Shown one piece after another: positions 16,740 to 25,843 of a DNA stretch of 64,000 nucleotides. This stretch comes from DRPG01 sp964655065 (GTDB taxonomy: Bacteria > Myxococcota_A > UBA796 > GCA-2862545). A program made the position numbers and the translations under genes. The DNA lies in contig CAZZLC010000004.1 of NCBI GenBank assembly GCA_964655065.1, forward strand, positions 144,531-208,530. Direction: 5' to 3'. How positions within the stretch are numbered: the first letter of the stretch is position 1; every line of letters begins with the position of its first letter. The notes under the pieces were generated by a model. That model was not told the DNA's origin. It did not search any database and worked only from the letters and a program-made list of their open reading frames with translations.

Positions 16740-18407
16740 TCACGGTACGGAGGCTGGCCAACCCCCCTTGCGGGGATCCGCCCCTCCCTCGAGCCCGTCG
16801 TCCGTCACCGCCACCGCCTGGACGGCGGAGAAGCCTCGCCGCATCACGATCTCGTGGCCCCGTTCCTCGAGCGCGACGACGACGTCGCGAGCGAACCCTG
16901 GCTCCAGCCACAAGCGGTCGGGTAGCCACTGGTGGTGGATTCGAGGTGCGGAGACGGCGGACTGGGGATCCTGGTCGAACTCGAGCACCCCGAGCAGGAC
17001 CTGCAGGGTCGCGGAGATGATGGTGGAGCCACCCGAGGCTCCCACGACCAGCACCACACGGTCCTGCTCGTCGAGCACGAGGGTGGGGGTCATGGAGGAC
17101 AGCGGCCGTTTCCCGGGCTCGATCGCGTTCGCCTCGGACCCGACGAGCCCAAACGCGTTGGGTACGCCCGGCGCCAACGAGAAGTCGTCCATCTCGTTGT
17201 TGAGGACGACGCCGTACCCGTCCACCACGAGCCCCGAGCCAAACCCCAGGTTGATGGTGGTGGTGAGCGCCACGGCTCCCCCATCCGCGTCGAGGACGGA
17301 GATGTGCTGGGTGCCGCCATCGCGCGGCGACGCAATGGGCTCCCCATAGTCGGTCGTGCTCAGCGTTCGTGCCGGGTCGAAGGCGTCGACGATCTCCCGG
17401 ATGCGCTCCTCGGAGAGCAGGTCCGCCACCGGCACGTCCACGAAGTCGGGGTCGCCGAGGTGGTGCGCCCGGTCCGCGTAGGCGTGCTTCATCGCCTCGG
17501 TGAGCTGGTGCACGTACGCGGACGAGTTGTGGCCGAGCGCTGCGAGATCCACGTTCTCGAGGGCCGCGAGCACCTGGAGCAGAGCGATTCCGCCCGAGCT
17601 CGGAGGCGGCATGGTGACGATCGTGTACTCCCGGAACCGCCCGACCAGCGGCTGCCGGTCGGCCGGTGCGTAGGCCGAGAGCTCCTCGACCGTCATCGGG
17701 TTCTCGTCGGGCGCGACGGTGGCGACGACGGCCTCGGCGCCGACGCCCTCGTGCAGTATGCGTCCTTCGGTGCGGGCCCACCGTCGCAGCGTGCGGGCCA
17801 GCTCAGGTCGCTTCACCACGTCACCCTTGCGCGCGAGCCGGTCCTCGACAGTGAACCGGCTCGTGATGGACTCGAAGGAGGTCCGCTGGAGCGAGCGTGC
17901 GAGGTGCGCACCGACCGGCGCGCCCCGGGCTGCCTGACGAATGGCTGGGCGGGCGACCTCCGCCAGGCTCAGGTTCCCGTACCGACGCACGAGCGCGGCG
18001 AGGCCGACCGGCTCACCAGGCACCGCGACCGCGAGCCCTCCCACGCGCGACCGCTCCGGGACGATCTTCCCCGCGGCGTCGCGATAGGCCCCGGGGTCGA
18101 TGCCCCGAGGGGCCGTCTCGCGAAAGTCGAGCACGAAGGTCGCGCCGTCGAGACGGCCCACCGCGAAGCCGCCCCCGCCGAGTCCGCTGCCCGCGGGCTG
18201 GACCACACCCGCGGACAACGCCGCGGCGACGGCAGCATCGACCGCGTTGCCTCCCGCTCTCAGGACCGCGGTACCCGCCTCCGAGACCAACCGATGGTCG
18301 GCGGCCACGATCGCTCGACCCTGTTCGGGCCACGGTGCGACCGCCGCGAAACCTCCAAGCGCCACCGCTGCGGACAACAGCGCGGCACCTTTTCGTCCGA
18401 TCGACAC
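16740..18407 (-). CDS. ggt: Gamma-glutamyltransferase, periplasmic
   Basis: 555 aa proenzyme. A Sec signal peptide spans about residues 1-25 (MSIGRKGAALLSAAVALGGF). The autoprocessing nucleophile is Thr366 in DGGTQH, so the small subunit starts TQHISVLDADG. The large-subunit landmarks LRAGGNAVDAAVA, PAGSGLGGGGF and MPPPSSGGIAL are all present. It cleaves or transfers the gamma-glutamyl group of glutathione. GTG 18407 is five bases after AGGGAGG. It is divergent from the PP2C gene. Confident of family and location. Confidence 0.93.
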   Translation of the reverse strand: MSIGRKGAALLSAAVALGGFAAVAPWPEQGRAIVAADHRLVSEAGTAVLRAGGNAVDAAVAAALSAGVVQPAGSGLGGGGFAVGRLDGATFVLDFRETAPRGIDPGAYRDAAGKIVPERSRVGGLAVAVPGEPVGLAALVRRYGNLSLAEVARPAIRQAARGAPVGAHLARSLQRTSFESITSRFTVEDRLARKGDVVKRPELARTLRRWARTEGRILHEGVGAEAVVATVAPDENPMTVEELSAYAPADRQPLVGRFREYTIVTMPPPSSGGIALLQVLAALENVDLAALGHNSSAYVHQLTEAMKHAYADRAHHLGDPDFVDVPVADLLSEERIREIVDAFDPARTLSTTDYGEPIASPRDGGTQHISVLDADGGAVALTTTINLGFGSGLVVDGYGVVLNNEMDDFSLAPGVPNAFGLVGSEANAIEPGKRPLSSMTPTLVLDEQDRVVLVVGASGGSTIISATLQVLLGVLEFDQDPQSAVSAPRIHHQWLPDRLWLEPGFARDVVVALEERGHEIVMRRGFSAVQAVAVTDDGLEGGADPRKGGWPASVP

Positions 18408-18518
18408 GACAACCTCCCTGGCATCACCTAAGCGGGTCATCGTAGATGACCGAGCCGCGTCGCTCTGTCGGTCTCGGGTTGTCGCTGGTTGGTGCTAGAT
18501 TCGGAACTGGAGGGTGGG

Positions 18519-20702
18519 TTGGATCACTCCTGGGGCTACGGCAGCGAGCAACGCCTTCGCGAGGAGAACCAAGACTGCTTCGGCGTCTTCGAGCTCCCTC
18601 ACTACACGCTCGCCGTCGTGTGCGACGGCATGGGCGGACACGTCGGTGGCGCCCAGGCGTCGGCCCTCGCGGTGCGCACCATCCACGACACCTTGCTCGA
18701 GATGCAGGGGCGCGACATCAACGAGGCCATGCAGGCGGCCATCGAGCGAACGAACCTCGAGATCTACGAGGCGGCTCGCAAGAACCACCGGCTGATGGGC
18801 ATGGGCACGACGGTCGTCGTGGCCGTCATCGCGAACGACACCTGCTTTCTCGCCCACGTCGGGGACTCGCGCGCCTACCTCGTTCGCCGCGGGCAGGTCC
18901 AGCAACTCACGCGTGACCACACGATGGTCAACCTGTTCGTCGACGCCGAGCTGCTCTCCCCCGAAGACGCGGCCACGCACCCCGAGGCGCACGTCCTCTC
19001 CCGCTCCCTCGGCGTGGAGCGTCAGGTCGAGGTCGAGATCGCGCCGCCGATGCAGCTCGAGCCCGGTGACATCGTGTTCCTCTGCTCGGACGGCGTCCAC
19101 GGGGTGGTGACCGACTGGGAGCTCGGTGGCATCGAGTGGGGGGCCCCGCACCAGGGAGTCGGGCACGTGCTCGACATCGTCGGACAGCGCGACGGTGACG
19201 ACAACGCCACCGGCGTCGCGGTCCTCATGGGTACGTCCTTCGAGGACGTTCCCGTCACGCATCTTCCCGAGCTCCGTCGCTTCGACGAGGTCGGTCCGGG
19301 AACGGGCGCTGGCGTGACCGCGGTGCCTCACGAGGAGGACCGGACGTACGACTCCGGCGCACCCATCGAGGCCGACGCCAACAACTACATCGTCTACAAC
19401 GACCAGCCACAGCAGGTCTACCAGGACTACCAGGACTACCAGGAGCCGCCGCCCGTGGCTCCGCACCCGCCCACGCAGGTCGCGCCGCCGCACGACTTCT
19501 CGGAGGGCCGCCAGTCGCACTCGGCTACCGCCAACCTCCGCAAGCGGTCGCGAATGTGGCTCGCCGTGATCCCGGTCGTGTTGGCCGTCGCGCTCCTCGT
19601 GGTGGCCCTGGCCGGCGCCACGGTCCTCTTGTTGCCGCCGAGCCCGACGGTGGAACTCGACGACGGAATGTACGTCGAGCTCGAGGAGGACCTCTCCAAC
19701 GGCGGAGGTGACTTCGAGGTGCTCGGCGGTCCGGAGGATGGCGCTCGAGCGGGAATGGGCGTCGAAGGGAGCTTCGCCGAGGCGGAGGCCGAGCCGGAGC
19801 CCGCGCTGCCGTTGTTCAACCCGGATCTTCCGCCGGCCCCGCGGCGTCTCCCCACCCGCCCCCAGCGTTATACGCAGCCTCCCCCCGGAGGCCCGCTCCA
19901 ATACGAGGCGGTGAGCGCCGCGCGCCGTCGCGACTGCCCCGCGGCCTCGGCGGCGGTGCAGAAGGGCATGCGGGACGTGAGCATCGACCACGCGACGCTC
20001 TACCGAGGCGCCTGGCTGTGCTTCAACGAGGCGCACCAGCGCAAGCTCGAGCAGGACGAGTCCCCGACGTGGGACGACTTCGCCTACAAGCTCGAGCACT
20101 TCGAGGGCACGCCCGAGGCCATGAAGCAGGCGTCCGACGAGGACCCGAAGCGGCGACAGTTCCCACGGTGGTACCGCGACCCCGTGGGCGGCATCGAGTA
20201 CCGAATCAAGCAGTTCACCGAGGACGAACAGATGGTCGACGTCCTGCACGATCTCTTCGGCGAGGCGACCATCGCGGATCACCTCGCGAAGGACGTGCAC
20301 ATGGAGGCACTCGCCGCGGTGGGCCTCTCCCGCGTGCCTCCGGCGGAGCGCACGCCCGCGTTGATCGACGCCTGGGCCCGCCGCGTGTACTTCACGTCCT
20401 GGGCCCTCCGGAACCGACCGGGTCGGTCCCTCGACGCCCACCGCCAGGAGCTCGTGCCGACGCTCCGGGGGTTGCTCGACGAGGCCACGTCGTCGCCCGA
20501 GGGCAAGCGGTGGCCGGTCCCGAAGGTCATCGCGCAGGCGCGAGCCGTGGGGGAGGGCAACGCGCCGCCGCCGCGGATCTACCGGAAGAAGCGTCGGGTC
20601 AAGTCGCCCGAGGAACTCCTGCAGGAGCAGATCGACAACGAGCTGAAGAAGTCGGTCACCGACCAGATCAAGTCGCACCAGCTCGGAGGAAGCCGCAAGT
20701 GA
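18519..20702 (+). CDS. PP2C-type Ser/Thr protein phosphatase with transmembrane helix and C-terminal domain
   Basis: 727 aa from a TTG start at 18519, which has GGAGG four to five bases upstream (a start at 18489 is possible but has no ribosome site). Residues 1-240 are a PP2C domain with metal-binding Asp residues in EENQD (D19), VCDGMGGHVGG (D36), HVGDSRAYL and DDNATGV. A Pro/Tyr-rich linker with YQDYQDYQ repeats leads to one transmembrane helix (about 347-372), then an acidic linker and a conserved-looking helical region (450-727). The catalytic domain is thus cytoplasmic and the C-terminus periplasmic. No partner kinase is nearby. It leads a co-oriented trio with a vWA and a membrane protein. 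Confidence 0.88.
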   Translation: MDHSWGYGSEQRLREENQDCFGVFELPHYTLAVVCDGMGGHVGGAQASALAVRTIHDTLLEMQGRDINEAMQAAIERTNLEIYEAARKNHRLMGMGTTVVVAVIANDTCFLAHVGDSRAYLVRRGQVQQLTRDHTMVNLFVDAELLSPEDAATHPEAHVLSRSLGVERQVEVEIAPPMQLEPGDIVFLCSDGVHGVVTDWELGGIEWGAPHQGVGHVLDIVGQRDGDDNATGVAVLMGTSFEDVPVTHLPELRRFDEVGPGTGAGVTAVPHEEDRTYDSGAPIEADANNYIVYNDQPQQVYQDYQDYQEPPPVAPHPPTQVAPPHDFSEGRQSHSATANLRKRSRMWLAVIPVVLAVALLVVALAGATVLLLPPSPTVELDDGMYVELEEDLSNGGGDFEVLGGPEDGARAGMGVEGSFAEAEAEPEPALPLFNPDLPPAPRRLPTRPQRYTQPPPGGPLQYEAVSAARRRDCPAASAAVQKGMRDVSIDHATLYRGAWLCFNEAHQRKLEQDESPTWDDFAYKLEHFEGTPEAMKQASDEDPKRRQFPRWYRDPVGGIEYRIKQFTEDEQMVDVLHDLFGEATIADHLAKDVHMEALAAVGLSRVPPAERTPALIDAWARRVYFTSWALRNRPGRSLDAHRQELVPTLRGLLDEATSSPEGKRWPVPKVIAQARAVGEGNAPPPRIYRKKRRVKSPEELLQEQIDNELKKSVTDQIKSHQLGGSRK

Positions 20703-20788
20703 TCTCCGCGACGAAAGGGGGCAGCGTAGGGGTGGCGTAAGTCACGGGGAGACGCGACGTTGGTGAGAGAGCATCTCGCGAGGTCCCT

Positions 20789-21562
20789 GTGAAGCGCTGG
20801 CAATTCACCCTCCTGCTCGTCGGCCTCGCCGCCGTTGCGGCCATCACTGCCCCTCTCTTGCGGAGCGTACGTCTCCCCGCCGCTGCCGATCCGCCGGGCG
20901 TATCGAGCCTCGGCGCTCCGTCGGTCTTCGTGGGAAGCGTCGCGGTCCGTGACGTCGTGGTCGTGCTCGATGCGAGCGGCTCGATGTCGGCTGCTTCGAA
21001 GATGGACGACGCTCGACGCGCCGTTCGCGCTCTGCACGAGGCGCTGCTCCCCGACGAGGACTTCGCGGTGGTCGCGTTCAACGATCGCGCGGTTCCGGTG
21101 GTCCCACCTGACGTCGAGCGAAGCGAGGTCGACGCGCTCCTCGAGAGCGTGCTCGTCTACGGAGGCACGAACCTCTACGCGGGACTGGAGCTCGGGGCGG
21201 CGACCCTGGAGCGGATGAGGAGCGCCGACGAGCCAGGGCATCTGGTGGTCGTCTCCGACGGGGTCGCCAACGTGGGCGTCGTCGACGACGCCGCACTGGA
21301 GCGTCTCGCTGGGCAGCTCGGGCGTCGGGGCGTGACCATCTCGACGATCGGCATCGCCCCCGGCGCCGATGCCGCGGCGCTCGAGCGCCTCGCCCGCGCC
21401 AGCGGAGGCGAATCGGCCGTGGTCCGCGATGCGGCACGCCTGCTCGACGTCCTCCCCGCCCTGCACCGCGGCGCCGAGGCGCGGGTTCCCCCTCCCTCTG
21501 CGCAGGACCACGAGATGGCGGCTCCGACCGTCGAGGAGCTCACCAGTGGCCACGTCCGGTAG
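20789..21562 (+). CDS. Membrane-anchored von Willebrand factor A protein
   Basis: 257 aa, GTG start. A single N-terminal transmembrane helix (residues about 7-23) is followed by a vWA domain with the metal-ion-dependent adhesion site DASGS (61-65), GGTNLYAGL and VSDGVANVG. vWA domains bind protein ligands through a metal ion. The C-terminal 40 residues are Pro-rich. It overlaps the next gene by 17 bases and lies 86 bases after the PP2C gene. A signalling role with the phosphatase is inferred from context only. Confidence 0.82.
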   Translation: MKRWQFTLLLVGLAAVAAITAPLLRSVRLPAAADPPGVSSLGAPSVFVGSVAVRDVVVVLDASGSMSAASKMDDARRAVRALHEALLPDEDFAVVAFNDRAVPVVPPDVERSEVDALLESVLVYGGTNLYAGLELGAATLERMRSADEPGHLVVVSDGVANVGVVDDAALERLAGQLGRRGVTISTIGIAPGADAAALERLARASGGESAVVRDAARLLDVLPALHRGAEARVPPPSAQDHEMAAPTVEELTSGHVR

Positions 21563-22634
21563 CCTGCAGCCCACCTCACGCTCCGAGCTGGCCCTCGCGC
21601 CGAGCGAGCGGGCGCTTCAGCAGCTGCCCCGTCACCAGGGCCTGTGGGTCGCTGGAAGCGTGGGCACCACGCTCGTGGTCGCGCTGCTCACGCCGCTGTG
21701 GATCGCCAGCCCCGACATCGCGCTGACCCTCGCCATCGCGGGTGGGGCGTCGGTGGTCAATCCGCAGCGGATGTGGGCGGCGCCGATCGTGGCGGCCGCC
21801 GTGACCCTTTCGGGCTTGCTCTTCACGGTTCTCGGCCTTCCCGCCGTCATCGCTGCGGGGGCCACCGCGGGCGCGCTCGCGACCTGGCTCCTGCCGCGGC
21901 GCACCGATGCGCTCGACCTGCTTCACGGCGCCCTGGGCGGTCTCACCGGCAGCTCGCTCGGTCTGTGGGCCGCGGTGAGCCTCGTCCCTGCCGCCTGGCC
22001 GGTCTGGCTGTCCGGCCTGGTCACGGCTGCCATCGTGGGCCTCGTGGGGAGTCAAGGGCTGCTCGCCTCGGTGCTCCGCTTCGACGACGAGCCTCGGCTG
22101 CCGAGCCACCGGGACATCCAGCGGGAGCTGCGGTCGGTCTACCGCCCGCACGTCTTCAAGGCCTGCGAGCTCTACCAGGCCTCGCTCAAGCAGTCGCCCG
22201 ACGCGGACACTCGCCGCGGGATGGCGGAGGTGGCCGTGTGGGTATTCCGCCTGCAGGTGACGCTGCAGGCGCGCGACCAGGAGCTCGCGCAGATCGACCC
22301 TGGACAGGTCCAGCAGCGCATCGACCAGTTCCGAGATCTTCCGGACACCACCGACGACTTCACCCGCAAGCAGCGGCGGGCCACCGCCGACCACCTGGAG
22401 CGTCTGCTGGAGCATCGCGAAGCGATCGCGATCGAGCGTGACCGTACGGAGGCGCTCGTCGACTATGCGCTGGCCTTCCTCGAGGAGGCTCGTGCCGGGC
22501 TCGCCGTGGCCCGGGAGCTTCCTGGTGAAGCCGCTCCCGGTCGGCTTCCCGAGGTGCTCCAGCGGCTGAGGGACCAGGCGCGTCAGGGTGACGCTCGACG
22601 AAGGACGGCCCGCGAGCTCGAACGGCTCAGCTGA
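21546..22634 (+). CDS. Multi-pass membrane protein with C-terminal coiled coil
   Basis: 362 aa from GTG 21546 (GGAG eight bases upstream; overlaps the vWA stop). Residues about 30-180 contain five or six hydrophobic segments. Residues 195-362 are a charged helical or coiled-coil region (ELAQIDPGQVQQRIDQF; ERLLEHREAIAIERDRTEAL). No family recognised. The gene order PP2C, vWA, membrane coiled coil suggests one membrane complex. The 3' end overlaps the convergent metallo-beta-lactamase-fold gene by 8 bases. Confidence 0.7.
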   Translation: MATSGSLQPTSRSELALAPSERALQQLPRHQGLWVAGSVGTTLVVALLTPLWIASPDIALTLAIAGGASVVNPQRMWAAPIVAAAVTLSGLLFTVLGLPAVIAAGATAGALATWLLPRRTDALDLLHGALGGLTGSSLGLWAAVSLVPAAWPVWLSGLVTAAIVGLVGSQGLLASVLRFDDEPRLPSHRDIQRELRSVYRPHVFKACELYQASLKQSPDADTRRGMAEVAVWVFRLQVTLQARDQELAQIDPGQVQQRIDQFRDLPDTTDDFTRKQRRATADHLERLLEHREAIAIERDRTEALVDYALAFLEEARAGLAVARELPGEAAPGRLPEVLQRLRDQARQGDARRRTARELERLS

Positions 22635-23490
22635 GCGTCTCGACCTGCAGCGTCTCGCCCTCCCGCGCCAACACCACGCGAGGCTCGCGCGCGCTGGACC
22701 AGTGCTCGCGCAGCGCGTCGAGGTCGGTGTCGGTGGCGTCGGGCAGGTGGTGGAACAGCACCAGGCGGCGCACCCCGGCCGCTCGGCAGACGGCGAAGGC
22801 GTACTCGGGGTAACTGTGGCCCCAGGTCATCTTCTCGAGGTACTCCTCGCGGTCGTACATGGTGTCGTAGATCACGAGGTCGCACCTGGAGAGGAACTCG
22901 ATCACGCGCTCCTCGGCCCGCACGGGCGGCTTGCCTGCCAAGACCCCTTCGTCGGGTCGGGCGAACGGCGCGGTGTCGGTGATGTAGGCGAGGCGCTGGC
23001 CATCGGCCTCGACACGGTAGCCCAGGGACCCCCCCGGGTGGTTCAGCGAGAGCGCGTGAACCGAATACGGTCCCGTCACGAAGCTTCGCCCCGAGCGCAT
23101 GGCGCGGAATGACAGCCGGGCCGGGACCTCGCGCAGGCGAGTGGGGTGGAACACGCCATTGACGAAACGGGAGAGCTTCTCTCGGGCTTCGTCCTCGGAG
23201 AATGCGGGGAGCGCGACCCGGACTTCGTAGCCGGGGGTGTAGATCGGCAGGAAGAACGGAAACCCGAACACGTGGTCGAGGTGGAAGTGCGTGAGACAGA
23301 GGTCGAGCTCTCGGCTCCGTCGGCCCACCAGCGCGTGGCCGAGCTGACGTGCCCCGGTCCCGCAGTCGAGGACCAGGGGTGGGGCGGCCCCGTGCGAGAC
23401 CTCGATGCACGACGAGTTACCGCCCCAGCGGGACGTCTCGGGGCCCGGGGTGGGAATGGAACCGCGGACGCCCCAGAAGGTGACCCGCAT
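22627..23490 (-). CDS. MBL-fold metallo-hydrolase
   Basis: 287 aa. The metal site THFHLDHVFGFPF (HxHxDH) is present, with further ligands at YITDTAP, SRCDLVIYDTMYD and LVLFHH. The opening MRVTFWGVRGSIPTPGP is typical of a subgroup related to the tRNase Z and cyclic-nucleotide phosphodiesterase branch. The substrate is unknown; a phosphodiester is likely. The gene follows the tRNA-Arg on the same strand and converges with the coiled-coil membrane protein. Confidence 0.87.
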   Translation of the reverse strand: MRVTFWGVRGSIPTPGPETSRWGGNSSCIEVSHGAAPPLVLDCGTGARQLGHALVGRRSRELDLCLTHFHLDHVFGFPFFLPIYTPGYEVRVALPAFSEDEAREKLSRFVNGVFHPTRLREVPARLSFRAMRSGRSFVTGPYSVHALSLNHPGGSLGYRVEADGQRLAYITDTAPFARPDEGVLAGKPPVRAEERVIEFLSRCDLVIYDTMYDREEYLEKMTWGHSYPEYAFAVCRAAGVRRLVLFHHLPDATDTDLDALREHWSSAREPRVVLAREGETLQVETLS

Positions 23491-23565
23491 CAGCGCTCAC
23501 CCTCTCTGCGGCCTCGGTGCATCGACGACCCATCCCGTTTCGGCATCGTGAAGGAGGGGTGAAGG

Positions 23566-23642
<77 letters not shown>

Positions 23643-23707
23643 CCATGCCCTTCGCCGTGGACCCACGGCCACCGAGTGACGACGGATCCAGGACCCCGGA
23701 CGTGAAG

Positions 23708-23735
23708 GACGTATCCCCTGCGCCCAGCGCGTCAA
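23708..23735 (-). promoter_or_regulatory. Candidate sigma-70 promoter of tRNA-Arg
   Basis: On the minus strand TTGACG (23735-23730) is followed after 16 bases by TACGTC (23713-23708), about 60 bases before the tRNA 5' end. The -35 is good, the -10 weak. No other gene starts here. Confidence 0.4.
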
Positions 23736-23748
23736 GCGCGGGGTCGCG

Positions 23749-24267
23749 TCAAGCACGCCCGAGGATCCACGCGTGCAGCGCCGGCAGGACTTCGTCCGAC
23801 CAGGAGTCGGAGGTACGAACCCGTGCGAACTCCCTGAACAGTCCCGCGACGATGAAGCACAGCTCTTCGTAGAGGTGGATCCGATCGTAGAGGACCTCCT
23901 CGCCGCCTTCGGCCACCACCTGTGGCAACTTCACGGCGTGGAGGTGGGCGGCCGGTCCCTTGAACGTCGCCAGGAACTCGCGCTCCTCTCGTCGGATGCC
24001 CACCCGCATCTCCTGCAGCACCTTTCCCCCAGCCAGGGCGGCTCGTGCCTCGAGCGTGGCGGCTGGGTTGTCGCCCGTCATGACGGCGATGAGCTTCGTG
24101 TCGTCGGGGGTCCGGAACGCGAGGCGCTCGTCGACCCACAGATCCACTCGGCCGACCGGCTCGGGAAGGTCGAACGTGGCTCCCTGCTGCTCGGAGGCCC
24201 ACCACAGCCAGGCGTAGAACTCCCCTGCCGTGTGGGGCAGGATCGGCAGCCCTTCGGACTCACTCAT
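23749..24267 (-). CDS. Conserved-type protein of unknown function linked to RdgC
   Basis: 172 aa, ATG 24267, overlapping the end of the RdgC-like gene by 8 bases. It contains WLWWASEQQGATFDL, DLWVDERLAFRTP and helical segments with no catalytic motif and no membrane helix. The tight coupling to RdgC suggests a partner protein in DNA binding or recombination; this is inferred from context. I do not recognise the family. Confidence 0.65.
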   Translation of the reverse strand: MSESEGLPILPHTAGEFYAWLWWASEQQGATFDLPEPVGRVDLWVDERLAFRTPDDTKLIAVMTGDNPAATLEARAALAGGKVLQEMRVGIRREEREFLATFKGPAAHLHAVKLPQVVAEGGEEVLYDRIHLYEELCFIVAGLFREFARVRTSDSWSDEVLPALHAWILGRA

Positions 24268-24925
24268 CCTCGCCTCCCGCCACCGCTCGGAGCTCGCCCG
24301 ACAAGTGCACTTCGGGGCCCCCGATGCGCGCGGGCATCGGGGAGGCCGACAGGAGTGCGTCGACCATCGAAGCGTCGTCGAGCCAGTCGAGCGGCGACCA
24401 GGGCAACAGCTTGAATCCGAACGTCCGAAAGAAGCGCTTTCGGAAGCGCTCGGCGATCCCCTCCGAGAGGGAGTGCAGCGCGAGCCAGCCTCCATTGAGG
24501 CTCCAGGCGGCCTCGGTGACCGATACCGCCGGCAGCGTGCGCTCGAGCCACTCCTGCTCGAGAGCGTCCTTCAGCTCGCTGGTGATCGCGTTCGGGCACC
24601 GCTCGACCCCGCGCTCCTCGCACCATGCTGCCTTTCGCTTGTCGAGGGTCGCTTTGAACAATTTTGCGGGCAGTCGCTTTCTGTCGACTCGAAGCGAGAA
24701 CAGGGCCACGTCGTTGTAGAGCCAGCGGTTGAAGTCGTCGAACTCGGCGTCGAGGAGGTTGTGCGACTGCACCCAGCCTTCGACCTCCTCCTTGCCCTGC
24801 CCGTGCGGTGGTTCGCGAAAGGCGAACTCGTTCAAGCGGGCTCGGAACGTCTCTCGCCAACCTTCGGGCAGCTCCCCGACCACCCGGAACCGGGCCACTG
24901 TGAGGGCACCGGCAACGATTCCCAT
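24260..24925 (-). CDS. rdgC: RdgC-like recombination-associated protein (short form)
   Basis: 221 aa, shorter than the roughly 300 aa of E. coli RdgC. Family-like segments: SLRVDRKRLPAKLFKATLDK, the KDALEQEWLERTLP helix, and WSLNGGWLALHSLSEGIAERF. RdgC is a ring-shaped DNA-binding protein that restrains RecA. ATG 24925 lies 42 bases after the stop of the Sm/Hfq-like gene. Homology is judged by eye; the shorter length may indicate a sub-family lacking part of the ring. Confidence 0.7.
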   Translation of the reverse strand: MGIVAGALTVARFRVVGELPEGWRETFRARLNEFAFREPPHGQGKEEVEGWVQSHNLLDAEFDDFNRWLYNDVALFSLRVDRKRLPAKLFKATLDKRKAAWCEERGVERCPNAITSELKDALEQEWLERTLPAVSVTEAAWSLNGGWLALHSLSEGIAERFRKRFFRTFGFKLLPWSPLDWLDDASMVDALLSASPMPARIGGPEVHLSGELRAVAGGEDE

Positions 24926-24966
24926 GTCATCTCCGCGTTTCCGAAACGCAGCTATCGGGTCTGGGA

Positions 24967-25728
24967 CTACGCGACGACCAGGTTCTTCAGTGCGTGACGG
25001 AACACCGTGATCTCGACGTTGGACTTCAGGGCGAGACCAAATTCGTATCTCGAGAACCAGGTCACTCGCCCGCGCAGGAGGTCGGCGCCGAGCAGAGTGG
25101 CCGTGACCTCCTGCTCGCCGTCGAGGTAGCCGAACAGGCGACGGTCCGAGCAACTGTACCGGTCCTGGGGTCGTTCGGCGGGTCGAATCTCGCCCTCTGG
25201 CTTCTTGCCGTCGAAGCGAACCGCCTTCTTGACCTTCTTCCAGTCGCTGGGCGCATAGGCGTACTTGACCTCGAGCTTGTGTAGCTCGCGCGCCTGCCCG
25301 TCGGTGACCAGCGTGAAGGTGTAGGGGGCCACGCTGCCGATCCGGCCACGCGGCACGGTGCCGTCCATCAGGGCGAGAGCCAGCTCGGCGTCGGGCTCGA
25401 GGCAGGTCCGGTCGCGATGGGTCTGGCGATGCTCCGCCAGCCGACGTCGCGCGAGAACCTGCTCCAAATCAGCGTGGCCAATCACCACCTGGGTTGCGAG
25501 CGCACGAGAGAGGCCGTGCCGATCCATCAAGACCCTGACCCGGTCGCGGCGGGCCATTCGCTCGAGGGCATCGTTGAGGTCCATACGCCCGTGGGCCACG
25601 GCCATGGCCATCTGGTAGGGCATGCCCTGTTCGGTCAGCTGCTCCGCGCGCTCCCGCACCTGCGGAGACGTCCGAGTCGACGCCCTGGATCGTTTGTCAC
25701 GCCGCAAACCATCTCTCCCGTCGACCAC
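24967..25728 (-). CDS. Protein with two Sm/Hfq-like segments
   Basis: 253 aa. The C-terminus (about 206-252) reads like the core of Hfq: LLRGRVTWFSRYEFGLAL followed by VEITVFRHALKNLV, where FRHA replaces the YKHA of Hfq. An earlier segment (about 114-158), MDGTVPRGRIGSVAPYTFTL then ELHKLEVKYAY, has the same strand pattern, suggesting two Sm folds in one chain. The N-terminal 110 residues are basic and helical (ERMARRDRVRVLMDRHGLS). Sm proteins bind RNA. The GTG start at 25728 has AGGAG eight bases upstream. It follows the IF2_N coiled-coil gene and precedes rdgC. A role as an RNA chaperone is inference. Confidence 0.65.
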   Translation of the reverse strand: MVDGRDGLRRDKRSRASTRTSPQVRERAEQLTEQGMPYQMAMAVAHGRMDLNDALERMARRDRVRVLMDRHGLSRALATQVVIGHADLEQVLARRRLAEHRQTHRDRTCLEPDAELALALMDGTVPRGRIGSVAPYTFTLVTDGQARELHKLEVKYAYAPSDWKKVKKAVRFDGKKPEGEIRPAERPQDRYSCSDRRLFGYLDGEQEVTATLLGADLLRGRVTWFSRYEFGLALKSNVEITVFRHALKNLVVA

Positions 25729-25767
25729 GATGGACTCTCCTGGCAAGGCAGGCAATGCGCTTGCTGA

Positions 25768-25796
25768 AACGTAAGAATGGCCATCCGGCAGGTCAA
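25768..25796 (-). promoter_or_regulatory. Possible promoter of the Sm/Hfq-like gene
   Basis: TTGACC (25796-25791), 17 bases, then TACGTT (25773-25768), about 35 bases before the GTG at 25728. The -35 is good and the -10 weak, but the 115-base gap after the upstream gene supports a separate transcript start. Confidence 0.35.
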
Positions 25797-25843
25797 CCCG
25801 ATCATCTGCCTCGAAGTTCGTGGGTCGGCTGGACGAGGCGCGG

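Noticed and set aside
18495..20678. 727-residue open frame on the minus strand
   Set aside because: Mirror of the PP2C gene, which has conserved metal-binding residues.
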